NCBI RefSeq assembly: GCF_036227125.1
Contig: NZ_CP109435.1
Span: forward strand, 7,006,001-7,070,000
Reading direction: 5' to 3'
DNA: 64,000 bases
Source of the DNA: Streptomyces sp. NBC_01485
Lineage (GTDB): Bacteria; Actinomycetota; Actinomycetes; Streptomycetales; Streptomycetaceae
A program made the translations under genes and the position numbers. How positions within the stretch are numbered: the first letter of the stretch is position 1; every line of letters starts with the position of its first letter. The notes beneath the pieces were generated by a model that saw only the letters and a list, made by a program, of their open reading frames with translations, did not search any database and was not told the origin of the DNA. Of this stretch, positions 45,724-53,559 are shown in pieces.

Positions 45724-45801
45724 CGGTCGAGCAGGCGGCGGGTCGGGATCCGTATCCCAGGAGGGGCACGGTTCCTTCCCCCGCCGTCAAGAATCGGGCC
45801 C

Positions 45802-46482
45802 TCAGGCGCGGGTCGCCCACACGTAACGGTGTTCCGGGCGGCCCGCGTCGCCGTACTTCAGGGTCAGCCGGGCCCTTCCCGTGCGCTCCAGGAGCTTCAG
45901 GTAGCGCTGGGCGGTCTGGCGGCTCACCCCGGTCCGGTCGGCGATCTCCTGGGCCGACAGAGGCCCTTCGGCGTTCATCAGGGACTGGCGCACGAGTTCG
46001 GCGGTGGTGGGGGAGTGCCCTTTGGGCAGACCGGGCTCCGAGGGGGCGGAGAGCGCGCCGAAGATGCGGTCTACGTCGGCCTGTTCGGCCTCGCCGCCGC
46101 CGTCGAGCGTGCGGCGCAGGTCGGCGTACGCCTCCAGCTTGGCGCGCAGGCCCGCGAAGGCGAACGGTTTCACCAGGTACTGGAGGGCGCCCTGGCGCAT
46201 CGCCGCCTGCACCGTCGAGACGTCCCGGGCGGCGGTCACCATGATCACGTCGGTCTGGTGGCCTCGCCGGCGCATCTCCTGGACGACCTCCAGACCCGTC
46301 TCGTCGGGCAGGTAGTGGTCCAGCAGGACGAGGTCCAGACGGGGCAGCAGTTCCAACTGGCGCAGCGCTTCGGCCGCGTTGTGGGCCTCACCGGCGACAT
46401 GGAAGCCGGGCACCTTCTCGACGTAGGCGGCGTTGACCCGGGCGACCCTGGTGTCGTCGTCCACGACCAGGACCTCGATCAT
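45802..46482 (-). CDS. CitB/DcuR-type response regulator
   Basis: A 226-residue regulator of the CitB/DctR group that controls di- and tricarboxylate use. Receiver: MIEVLVVDDDTRVARVNAAYV, LVLLDHYLPDETGLEVV (phosphorylated Asp), YLVKPFAF. DNA-binding part: GPLSAQEIADRTGVSRQTAQRYLKLLE. The ATG overlaps the kinase stop by four bases (ATGA) behind GAGGAGGAG, so it is translationally coupled to its cognate kinase. Confidence 0.94.
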   Translation of the reverse strand: MIEVLVVDDDTRVARVNAAYVEKVPGFHVAGEAHNAAEALRQLELLPRLDLVLLDHYLPDETGLEVVQEMRRRGHQTDVIMVTAARDVSTVQAAMRQGALQYLVKPFAFAGLRAKLEAYADLRRTLDGGGEAEQADVDRIFGALSAPSEPGLPKGHSPTTAELVRQSLMNAEGPLSAQEIADRTGVSRQTAQRYLKLLERTGRARLTLKYGDAGRPEHRYVWATRA

Positions 46483-48185
46483 CGCGACTCCTCCTCGACG
46501 GCGACCTGCGCCGGTGCGGCCCATGCGGGTTCCGGGCCGGGTTCCAGACCGGCGTCCGGGCCGGGTTCCAGGTCGGGATCGGTCAGCGCCTCGGGCAGGA
46601 CGACGGTGAACTCGGCGCCCCCGCCGGCCGCTTCGCCGACCGCCGCGCTGCCGCCCTGCCGCTCGGCGAGCCTGCGCACCAGGGAGAGCCCGATGCCGCG
46701 CTTGCCATGAGCCGGCGGCTTCTTCGTCGACCAGCCCTCGGTGAAGATCAGTTCCCGCTGCTCGGCCGGGACGCCGGGGCCGGTGTCCCACACCCGCAGT
46801 ACGACGGCATGGCCCTCTGTGCGCAGTTCGACCTCCACGCGCGCGTGCGGCTTGCCGGCGACGGCGTCGAGCGCGTTGTCCACGAGGTTGCCGACGACCG
46901 TGACCAGCCCGCGCGGGTCGATCAGGCGGTCGGGCAGCCGGGTGCGGTCGGAGACCCACAGGGCGACGCCGCGCTCGGCCGCGACGGTCGCCTTGCCGAC
47001 CAGCAGCGCGGCGAGCAGCGGGTCCTCGATCTTCTCGGTCACCTGCTCGGCGGTGGCCCGGTGATCGCCGACCACTTCCCCGACGAACTCCACGGCGTCG
47101 TCGTACATCTCCAGTTCGAGCAGCCCCAGCAGCGTGTGCATGCGGTTGGCGTGCTCGTGGTCCTGGGCGCGCAGCGCGTCGATCAGGCCGTGCGTCGAGT
47201 CGAGCTCGCGGCCGAGCTGTTCCAGCTCGGTGCGGTCGCGCAGGGTGGCCACGGCGCCGCCGTCGTCGGTGGGCATGCGGGTGACGACCAGGACGCGCTG
47301 TCCCCGGACGGCGATGAGGTCCGTGCCGGTCACCCGGCCGGCCAGGACGTCGGCCGTACGCCCCTCGCCGAGCGCCTCGTCGGGCGACGCGCCCACCGTC
47401 TCGTTCCCGATGCCGAGGAGGCGCTGGGCCTCGTCGTTGAGCAGCCGGACGCGGCCGGCCCGGTCCAGGGCGACGACGCCCTCCCGGATGCCGTGCAGCA
47501 TCGCCTCGCGCTCGGCGAGCAGCGCCGAGATGTCCGAGAAGGCCAGGTCACGCGTCTGGCGGTGGACCCGCCGGGAGATCACCCAGGCGGCCAGCGCGCC
47601 CACGGCGAGGGCGCCTCCGGCATAGGCGAACAGCCCGGGGATCGCGTGGATCAGGCGGGCCCGCACGCTGTCGTACTCGATGCCGACCGAGACCGCGCCG
47701 ATGATCCTTTCCTCGCTGTCGCGCAGGGGCACCTTGCCGCGGGCCGAGCGGCCCAGGGTGCCGCTGTCGATCTCCATCACGTCCTTGCCGGCCAGAGCCT
47801 CGCTCGGGTCCGTCGAGACGTGGCCGCCGACCTGCTTGGCGTCGGCGTGCGACCAGCGTGTGCCGTTGAGGTCCATCACCACGACGTACTCGGCGCCGCT
47901 TGCCTTGCGGATCCGCTCGGCCTGCCGCTGCACCGGTCCGCCGACGGTCGGCCGTGTGCTCCGGAGGTCCTCGGCGATCTGCGGTACCGCGGCGGTCGTC
48001 TGCGCGATGGCCAGGGCACGGCGCATCGCCTGGTCGTCCAGTTGATCGCTGAGCGGGGCGAGGAACAACCCGGTCGCGAGCACCACGACTCCCGCGGCGA
48101 TCGCCAACTGCATCAGCAGCACCTGCGAGAACATGCGCCGCGGCATTCCGAGGCGCAGGCGACGGGCGGGGGGAGTCGGGCTCAT
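46479..48185 (-). CDS. CitA/DcuS-type sensor histidine kinase
   Basis: A 568-residue sensor: helix 1 at about residues 22-44, an extracytoplasmic PAS/CitA domain (AEYVVVMDLNGTRWSHAD, GAVSVGIEYDSV), helix 2 (FAYAGGALAVGALAAWVI), a cytoplasmic PAS (GVVALDRAGRVRLLNDEAQRLLG), a SpoOB-type His box (DHEHANRMHTLLGLLELE) and HATPase (NLVDNALDAV, WDTGPGVP, GKRGIGLSLVRRL). The family senses citrate or C4-dicarboxylates outside the cell. TACCGT (48193-48198) lies 7 bases before the ATG at 48185, so the start looks leaderless. The C terminus is Pro/Glu-rich. Confidence 0.94.
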   Translation of the reverse strand: MSPTPPARRLRLGMPRRMFSQVLLMQLAIAAGVVVLATGLFLAPLSDQLDDQAMRRALAIAQTTAAVPQIAEDLRSTRPTVGGPVQRQAERIRKASGAEYVVVMDLNGTRWSHADAKQVGGHVSTDPSEALAGKDVMEIDSGTLGRSARGKVPLRDSEERIIGAVSVGIEYDSVRARLIHAIPGLFAYAGGALAVGALAAWVISRRVHRQTRDLAFSDISALLAEREAMLHGIREGVVALDRAGRVRLLNDEAQRLLGIGNETVGASPDEALGEGRTADVLAGRVTGTDLIAVRGQRVLVVTRMPTDDGGAVATLRDRTELEQLGRELDSTHGLIDALRAQDHEHANRMHTLLGLLELEMYDDAVEFVGEVVGDHRATAEQVTEKIEDPLLAALLVGKATVAAERGVALWVSDRTRLPDRLIDPRGLVTVVGNLVDNALDAVAGKPHARVEVELRTEGHAVVLRVWDTGPGVPAEQRELIFTEGWSTKKPPAHGKRGIGLSLVRRLAERQGGSAAVGEAAGGGAEFTVVLPEALTDPDLEPGPDAGLEPGPEPAWAAPAQVAVEEESR

Positions 48186-48314
48186 ACCCAAGACGGTACG
48201 TGGGCGGGCCGGTGCAGCCGTAGGGGTGGGTGGTGTGGATCTCTTGACCCGGTCAAGAGGAAACGGTTCGCCACTGTCCGCGCGGGGTGCGGTCGAGCCG
48301 TGTCCGGGGGTGTG

Positions 48315-49256
48315 TCAGCCCGCCAGTGCCGTCCCCGCCGGTTCACGCACCGCGACCACATCCATCCGCGCAGGTGAACCGAGGACCGACGTGCCGCAGC
48401 TTTCCGGCCGGGGTGGCCGGGAGTCGCCCTGAGCCACGTCGACCAGCCAGTGGCGTCCGTCGGTGTGTGCGACGGTCACCTCCCAGTGCGGCGCGCCGCC
48501 GGTGGTCCGCACGACTCTCAGCGCCTCCGCCGCGTCTTCGCCGGTGGCCGCGCGCACCGCCAGCTCCGCCGCCTGGCCGGGCCGCTCCCAGGCCGAACTC
48601 CCCCGGCACCCCTCCACGACGATCCGCCCCTCCTGGACGCCGTGCAGGACCTCCTTGACGGCATGGGCCTCGGCGCGGCCGTACGCGTACCCGTGCGGCA
48701 GGACGAGCAGGGTGGGGGAGAAGCGATGACCCCCCAGATGGGTGACCTCCCAGGCGCCCCGCACCCCGGAGGCGGCGAGTTCCGCGGCCAGCGGACGGCC
48801 GAGGAGGGCGCAGCAGCGGTCGCGCTTGCCGTTGGTGCAGACGAGGGCGAGGGGGTCGCCGGTGTGCGGCCGGCCCCGGAGCGCGCTGTCGAAGGTGTGG
48901 CGGTCGCCCCGGCCCAGCGCGGCGAAGTCGAGGTCCAGCAACTGCCGGGGGTCGTGGGTCGTGGCGCTGTGCAGCCACACCCTGCCGGGGACGGTGTGGG
49001 CCGCGTACACCTGCCGCAGGCGCGGTGCGCCGACGTCGGCGTGGCGTCCGGGCCGCCGGATGAGCGCGACGCGTACGCCGGTGTCCTGCGCGGCGGTCTC
49101 CAGGGCGCGGCCCAGGACGGGATCCAGGTGGCTCGAGACCAGCGCTTTCGCACCCCAGGGGCCGGGCTGTTCCAGGAGGAGCCAGGTCGTTGCCGTGGCC
49201 GCGGTTCCGGAGATGGGCTCGTCGAGGTCCCGAGAGACGGTCGCGCACGTACTCAC
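48315..49256 (-). CDS. Sucrase/ferredoxin-like (thioredoxin-fold [2Fe-2S]) protein, iron-regulated
   Basis: A 313-residue protein of the sucrase/ferredoxin-like family. Its thioredoxin-like [2Fe-2S] motif CTNGKRDRCC lies near residue 155, followed by AWEVTHLGGHRFSPTLLVLPHG. The function is not established for the family. An iron box covers its promoter and the spacing predicts a leaderless start at the GTG (49256). It is therefore expected to be repressed by DmdR/IdeR with iron and produced in iron shortage, which suggests a role in siderophore-iron release or iron-sparing redox chemistry (inference). Confidence 0.85.
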   Translation of the reverse strand: MSTCATVSRDLDEPISGTAATATTWLLLEQPGPWGAKALVSSHLDPVLGRALETAAQDTGVRVALIRRPGRHADVGAPRLRQVYAAHTVPGRVWLHSATTHDPRQLLDLDFAALGRGDRHTFDSALRGRPHTGDPLALVCTNGKRDRCCALLGRPLAAELAASGVRGAWEVTHLGGHRFSPTLLVLPHGYAYGRAEAHAVKEVLHGVQEGRIVVEGCRGSSAWERPGQAAELAVRAATGEDAAEALRVVRTTGGAPHWEVTVAHTDGRHWLVDVAQGDSRPPRPESCGTSVLGSPARMDVVAVREPAGTALAG

Positions 49257-49275
49257 AGAGGTGAGCCTAACCTGA
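49257..49275. promoter_or_regulatory. DmdR1/IdeR iron box
   Basis: AGAGGTGAGCCTAACCTGA matches TTAGGTGAGCCTAACCTAA (reverse complement of the Streptomyces iron box) at 16 of 19 positions. On the minus strand its TAGGCT (49264-49269) also serves as a -10 element, 7 bases before the GTG start. Confidence 0.88.
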
Positions 49276-49506
49276 CTTGAAGCGGGGCGACTTCCGGGCG
49301 CGGCCCGGCCGGGGCACGTGTCCCGGCCGGGGCACGTGTCCCGCCGCACGGGTACGCGTGCGTGTGCCGGTGCGGGGCGTGACGGGGTGTTGCCCTGCTC
49401 GGGGACGAGGCGCACCCGCTGTCCCGGCCCGCCCTTGTCCTCTCCTGCCCCGTTCCTGCCCTGTCCCCGGGCGGCGCCGAGTAACCCGCGCGCGTGATCG
49501 GCCCCG

Positions 49507-50769
49507 CTACTCCGGCAGCGGCTGCGGCTGCGGCGGCTTAGGCCCCACGTAGTGTCCGCTCGGGCGCATCCGTAGCGGGCGTTCGCCGTATTCCTCCAGG
49601 GCGTGGGCGATCCAGCCCGCCGTGCGGGCCACGGCGAAGATCGTCTCGCCGGCCGAGGACTCCATCCCGCAGGACACCGTGAGGACGGCGAGCGCCAGGT
49701 CCACGTTGGCGTGCAGCGGCGCGTGGCGGGCTGTCGTGGCGACGATGTCCCGGGCCGCGGCGAGGGCGGGCGCGGCCTCGGGGATGTCGTCCAGGAGGGC
49801 GAACAGGGCACGCGCGCGTGGGTCCTCGCCGGGGTAGAGCCGGTGGCCGAGGCCGGGGACGCGGCGGCCGGCCCGCAGCTCCTCCGCGATCACCGGGGCG
49901 GCGCTGCCGAGGTCGAGCACCTCGAGCAGCATGCGGTGGGCCAGCCCGGCGGCGGCGCCGTGCAGCGGTCCCTCGATCACACCGAGCCCGGCGGAGACGG
50001 CCGCGTAGGCGTGCGCGCGGGCCGAGGCGGCGACGCGCACCGCGAGCGTCGAGGCGGCCAGGTCGTGGTCGACGAGCAGGCCGAGTGCCGTGTCGAGGGT
50101 GTGCAGCCGCGCTTTGTCGGCGGGGCGTCCGCTGAGCCGTGCCCACAGGCGCAGGGCGAGGGAGCCCTCGTCGCGGTGGCTGGGCCGCTTCGGGGGCAGG
50201 GCGGCGACGAGCGTGGGGATCAGGATGCGCGCCGTACCGAGCACGGCGTCCTCGGACAGGTCGAACCGCAGGGGGTCCGCGGCCGCGGCGGCGACGGCGG
50301 CGACCCGCAATCGATCGGTGGGACCGGTGTGTTCGGGCAGGGCCTCCACGACCCGGCGGGCGGCCGCGACGGATTCCTCGGGCGCGGTGAAGGTGATCCC
50401 GGTGCGCAGCCGACCGGTCCACAGCCACTCGGCGACCTCTTCGTACGAGTGCCGGGCGGCCAGTTCGACCGCGTCGACGCCCCGGAAGTAGTAGCGGTCC
50501 TTGTCGATGAACGTGACATGCGTGCGCACGGACAGCTCCGACCCGGACCCCGGACTCCCGCTGCCCTCCCGCCTGTTGCGCCGGGCGAGCGCCTCGACCT
50601 CCTTGGCGTCGAAGGTGCTGCCCCGGCCGCCGGGCGTGCGTCTGCTGCTCAGTTGGCCGCGGCTGACGTACGCGTACACGGTCTCGGGCTTCACGCCCAG
50701 CAGCTCGGCGGCCTCCTTGGTGGTCAGCCGTCGTTCGGGGTGGCCTGGGCCGGGTTCCTGATCACGCAT
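49507..50769 (-). CDS. Citrate synthase-like protein with N-terminal DNA-binding domain
   Basis: A 420-residue fusion. Residues about 12-65 are a MerR/excisionase-type helix-turn-helix (LTTKEAAELLGVKPETVYAYVSRGQL, wing RRTPGGRGS). Residues 85-410 are a citrate synthase fold with all three catalytic positions: GPLHGAAAG (His), GLGHRLYPGEDPRA (His) and HANVDLAL (Asp). It is divergent from a second citrate synthase gene across a palindrome-rich region. TACGGT (50777-50782) is 7 bases before the ATG at 50769, so it is leaderless. It could be a bifunctional enzyme/regulator or a metabolite-sensing regulator. Confidence 0.9.
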   Translation of the reverse strand: MRDQEPGPGHPERRLTTKEAAELLGVKPETVYAYVSRGQLSSRRTPGGRGSTFDAKEVEALARRNRREGSGSPGSGSELSVRTHVTFIDKDRYYFRGVDAVELAARHSYEEVAEWLWTGRLRTGITFTAPEESVAAARRVVEALPEHTGPTDRLRVAAVAAAAADPLRFDLSEDAVLGTARILIPTLVAALPPKRPSHRDEGSLALRLWARLSGRPADKARLHTLDTALGLLVDHDLAASTLAVRVAASARAHAYAAVSAGLGVIEGPLHGAAAGLAHRMLLEVLDLGSAAPVIAEELRAGRRVPGLGHRLYPGEDPRARALFALLDDIPEAAPALAAARDIVATTARHAPLHANVDLALAVLTVSCGMESSAGETIFAVARTAGWIAHALEEYGERPLRMRPSGHYVGPKPPQPQPLPE

Positions 50770-50797
50770 GAGGGTCACCGTATCCACAAGGCACATG

Positions 50798-50814
50798 TAT
50801 TGATTCAATCAATA
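50798..50814. promoter_or_regulatory. 17-base palindromic operator
   Basis: TATTGATT-C-AATCAATA, a perfect A+T-rich palindrome lying over the predicted -35 region of the HTH-citrate synthase gene. Confidence 0.78.
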
Positions 50815-50844
50815 TTGACAGAGATTGAGTCAAGCATGGACAGT
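50815..50844 (+). promoter_or_regulatory. Promoter of the second citrate synthase gene, with TTGAGTCAA site
   Basis: TTGACA (50815-50820) is a consensus -35; GACAGT 18 bases later is a weak -10. TTGAGTCAA (50825-50833), echoing the TTGA...TCAA arms of the neighbouring palindrome, sits in the spacer, 23 bases centre to centre from it. Confidence 0.6.
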
Positions 50845-50867
50845 CAAATCAAGTCCAGGGAGGAAAC

Positions 50868-52034
50868 ATGTCCGTCAACATGGCCGCAACCACACGCCCC
50901 GACGTGCCGCGGGGCCTCGCGGGTGTCGTCGTCGCCGACACCGAGGTCGGCGACGTCCGGGGACGCGAAGGCTTCTACCACTACCGCCAGTACTCCGCCG
51001 TGGACCTCGCGCGCACCCGCCGGTTCGAGGACGTCTGGCACCTCCTGGTCCACGGCGCTCTGCCCGACGCGCGACGGAGCGCCGCCTTCGCCGCCGAGAC
51101 CGCGGCGCTACGGCGCCTGCCGGACGCGGTGGCCGCCGCACTGCCCGCCATCGCGGCAGCCGGTGCGGACGCGAACCCGCTCGCCGGGATGCGGACGGCG
51201 CTGTCGCTGCTCGGCGCGGCGAAGGACTTCCGGCCGGTGTACGACGTCGACGCGGACCGGCGCCGTGAGGACACGGTCGTGGCGGCCGCGGCCGTACCGA
51301 CGCTGCTCACCGCGCTGTACCGGCTGGGGTGCGGGCTCGACCCCGTCGAGCCGCGCGAGGACCTGTCGTACGCGGCGAACTACCTGTACATGTTGACCGG
51401 CGTCGAGCCCGATCCAGAGCGCGCCCGGGCTGTCGAGCAATACTTGATCGCCACCATTGATCACGGCTTCAACGCATCAACCTTCACGGCGAGGGTCATC
51501 GCCTCGACCGGGGCGGACATGGCCGCGTGCCTCGTGGGGGCGGTGGGGGCGCTGTCGGGGCCGCTGCACGGCGGCGCGCCCAGCCGCGCCCTGGACACCC
51601 TGGACGCGATCGGCACTCCCGACCGCATCGACCCGTGGATCCGTGAACGCGTCCTCGCCGGTGAGCGCATCATGGGCTTCGGGCACGCCGTCTACCGCAC
51701 GGAGGACCCGCGTTCGCGCATGCTCCGCGCGATCGCCCTGCGCTTCGGGGGCCCGCGAGTCGCGTTCGCCGTCGAGGTCGAACGGCACGTCGAGGCCATC
51801 CTCGCCGAGCTGAAGCCGGGCCGGGAACTGCACACCAACGTGGAGTTCTACGCCGGCGTGGTCATGGAACTGTGCGGGCTGCCCCGCGAGATGTTCACTC
51901 CGACCTTCGCGGCGGCGCGGGTGGTGGGCTGGAGCGCCAACATCCTGGAGCAGGCGGAGGACTCGAAGATCATCCGCCCGGTCGCGCGGTATGTGGGGCC
52001 GGAAGCGCCGGCGGAGGTGCCGGCCCTGACCTGA
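50868..52034 (+). CDS. Citrate/2-methylcitrate synthase-like enzyme
   Basis: A 388-residue citrate synthase-family protein that condenses acetyl- or propionyl-CoA with oxaloacetate. Catalytic blocks are GPLHGGAPSRALD (His), MGFGHAVYRTEDPRSRM (His) and TNVEFYAGVVM, where the usual catalytic Asp (NVDF) is Glu. FTPTFAAARVVGWSANILEQAED and IIRPVARYVG are normal. The ATG follows AGGGAGGAAAC. The divergent HTH-fusion and the operators between suggest it is the regulated partner. Which acyl-CoA it uses cannot be read from the sequence. Confidence 0.92.
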   Translation: MSVNMAATTRPDVPRGLAGVVVADTEVGDVRGREGFYHYRQYSAVDLARTRRFEDVWHLLVHGALPDARRSAAFAAETAALRRLPDAVAAALPAIAAAGADANPLAGMRTALSLLGAAKDFRPVYDVDADRRREDTVVAAAAVPTLLTALYRLGCGLDPVEPREDLSYAANYLYMLTGVEPDPERARAVEQYLIATIDHGFNASTFTARVIASTGADMAACLVGAVGALSGPLHGGAPSRALDTLDAIGTPDRIDPWIRERVLAGERIMGFGHAVYRTEDPRSRMLRAIALRFGGPRVAFAVEVERHVEAILAELKPGRELHTNVEFYAGVVMELCGLPREMFTPTFAAARVVGWSANILEQAEDSKIIRPVARYVGPEAPAEVPALT

Positions 52035-52069
52035 AGAAGTCCCGTTCGAAGAGCGGGCGGACGCGAGGA

Positions 52070-52108
52070 AAGGCCCGGTGTCGCGGGCGGGCGAGCCGGG
52101 CCGTTTTG
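52070..52108 (+). terminator. Terminator after the citrate synthase gene
   Basis: Stem GGCCCGG/CCGGGCC followed by GTTTTG, 37 bases past the stop. Confidence 0.75.
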
Positions 52109-52112
52109 CTCG

Positions 52113-52156
52113 GGAGGCCTATCGGTGGCCTATCAGTGGCCTGTCGGAGGCCTATT
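52113..52156. repeat. Four 11-bp tandem repeats
   Basis: Units GGAGGCCTATC, GGTGGCCTATC, AGTGGCCTGTC and GGAGGCCTATT at 52113, 52124, 52135 and 52146, directly after the terminator and just before the end of the next (minus-strand) gene. Confidence 0.88.
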
Positions 52157-52173
52157 GGGAGGGTCCAGAGGAT

Positions 52174-52413
52174 CTAGAGGTCCGGAATATCGGCCTTCGC
52201 GCGGAGAAGAGTCTCGCGCGTGATGACGACAATGCGCTCGTGACCGCCGCGCGAAGCGTCGGCGGGAAGGTCAGGGTCCAGTGAGTTCGTGACGTCCGCG
52301 CCGATGACGGCGAAATTGCCGTCGGCAAGTTCGAAGATATCGGGGCAGTTTGCTCCGCTCACGCTCCCTCGATCGCGCGGAGACGCACCGATTCGTCGAA
52401 TGATCTGGCTCAC
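52174..52413 (-). CDS. Small conserved Streptomyces protein (79 residues)
   Basis: A 79-residue protein: MSQIIRRIGASPRDRGSVSG, CPDIFELADGNFAVIGADVT, ERIVVITRETLLRAKADI. The pattern (SGxNCPDIFEL...FAVIG...VVIxRETLLxAKADIP) recurs in Streptomyces hypothetical proteins, often near DUF6082 or helix-turn-helix genes. No function is known. The GTG at 52413 follows GAGGGAAG at good spacing. A longer frame to 52491 lacks a ribosome site. The DUF6082 gene lies upstream on the same strand. Confidence 0.78.
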   Translation of the reverse strand: MSQIIRRIGASPRDRGSVSGANCPDIFELADGNFAVIGADVTNSLDPDLPADASRGGHERIVVITRETLLRAKADIPDL

Positions 52414-52678
52414 TGTTGCTTCCCTCGGGTCCGTTGGCTTGCGCACGACGACTGCGCGGTGCAAGGCGGGCCCTGTGGGGTCGCTCGTCATCCGGCGGCG
52501 TAGGCGACGATCTGGTGGGGTCCTCTACGCGATCAAGCGCGAGTCAACCTCCTGGCATCCCCCTCAACTCCCAACTTGACCTGTTCGTTATGGGCCGAGG
52601 GTGTGAACTCCGGGCGCGGGGAGTGCGGGCGAGCGCGTGAGCCCTCGGCCTCCGGAGTGCGCCGCGCGCGCCCGGCGC

Positions 52679-53236
52679 TCACGGGCTCGGCGGCTCGCCC
52701 ACCACCCACCATTCGTCCGCGTCCGACTCCTCGAGTTGCGTCAGGAGTTCGTCCACCATGCGGCCGAGTTCCGCCTCGTCCGAACCGTCGGCCATGGTTG
52801 CCCGCTGGTGTCTCGTCGCATACCAGTACTCCCGTACGACAGAGTTCTGCAGAATGCCCCGGATGTACCCGAAGAACTCTTCGCGGGAGATATTGCCGAT
52901 CCGGTAATAAAACAGCGCGTTCGTGTAGAGGGCGTTGGCGTAGAGGTACTGGCGCCGCTGCTTGGTGGAAACGGGGGCCTCGAAGAGGTCCAGCACTTCC
53001 GCCAGTTCGGGGTCGTCGATGGCTTTGCTCAGCAATTCCCAGTGCAGGCGCTGCTGGTTGGCCAGGTTGGTGTGCTGCTGGGAGTGGGCGGTCCGTTCCA
53101 GGTGTTCCAGTCGCACGCGGAGTGCCTCCAGCGCATGGCGTTGTGCCGCCATGGTGAGGAGTGCACCCGCGGCCATGCCGACGGCCGCAGCGGCGGCGGC
53201 ACGAAGTCCGCGTACCCCAAACCTTTGTGTGGCCAT
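52679..53236 (-). CDS. DUF6082-family protein
   Basis: A 185-residue protein. An N-terminal membrane helix (RAAAAAAVGMAAGALLTMAA) is followed by a coiled-coil-like stretch (LEALRVRLEHLERTAHSQQHTNLANQQRLHWELL) and a helical domain (DPELAEVLDLFEAPVSTKQRRQYLYANALYTN, REEFFGYIRGILQNSVVREYW) of the Streptomyces DUF6082 family, ending acidic. The function is unknown. It is probably inserted in the membrane facing the cytoplasm. The ATG at 53236 is chosen because translation begins just before the helix. The frame to 53449 is not coding-like. Confidence 0.8.
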   Translation of the reverse strand: MATQRFGVRGLRAAAAAAVGMAAGALLTMAAQRHALEALRVRLEHLERTAHSQQHTNLANQQRLHWELLSKAIDDPELAEVLDLFEAPVSTKQRRQYLYANALYTNALFYYRIGNISREEFFGYIRGILQNSVVREYWYATRHQRATMADGSDEAELGRMVDELLTQLEESDADEWWVVGEPPSP

Positions 53237-53559
53237 GTCAAAAACCCCCGATCGGGCGGCCGTGCGCCGGTCGTCGGGGTGCGGGTGGACGTGACGGGGA
53301 CCGGCGAGCGGTGGGCGGCGCTTGCCGTCTCCCAGAGTGCCGAGCGGCTCTGATCGGCGGGGGAGGCGGAGGGGAGGCGCACAGAGGGAAGCGAGGGTCG
53401 CACGCCAGGGCGCCTTGCCAGACGTCTGCCCCGCGAGTGCTGCTAACAATCGTTCACTTCGCGGTGTTTCTTCCGGCTCGTATCCTGGTGCCGCATTCAG
53501 TTCTCGTACGTGCGCCGGGCCGTGAGCCGGTGCACGCGTAGGTGTCAGAGAGGTCGCAC
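53237..53559. other. 323-base divergent region, DUF6082/COG0523 genes
   Basis: No gene or clear operator seen. In particular I found no Zur-box-like palindrome in front of the COG0523 GTPase gene. Confidence 0.5.
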
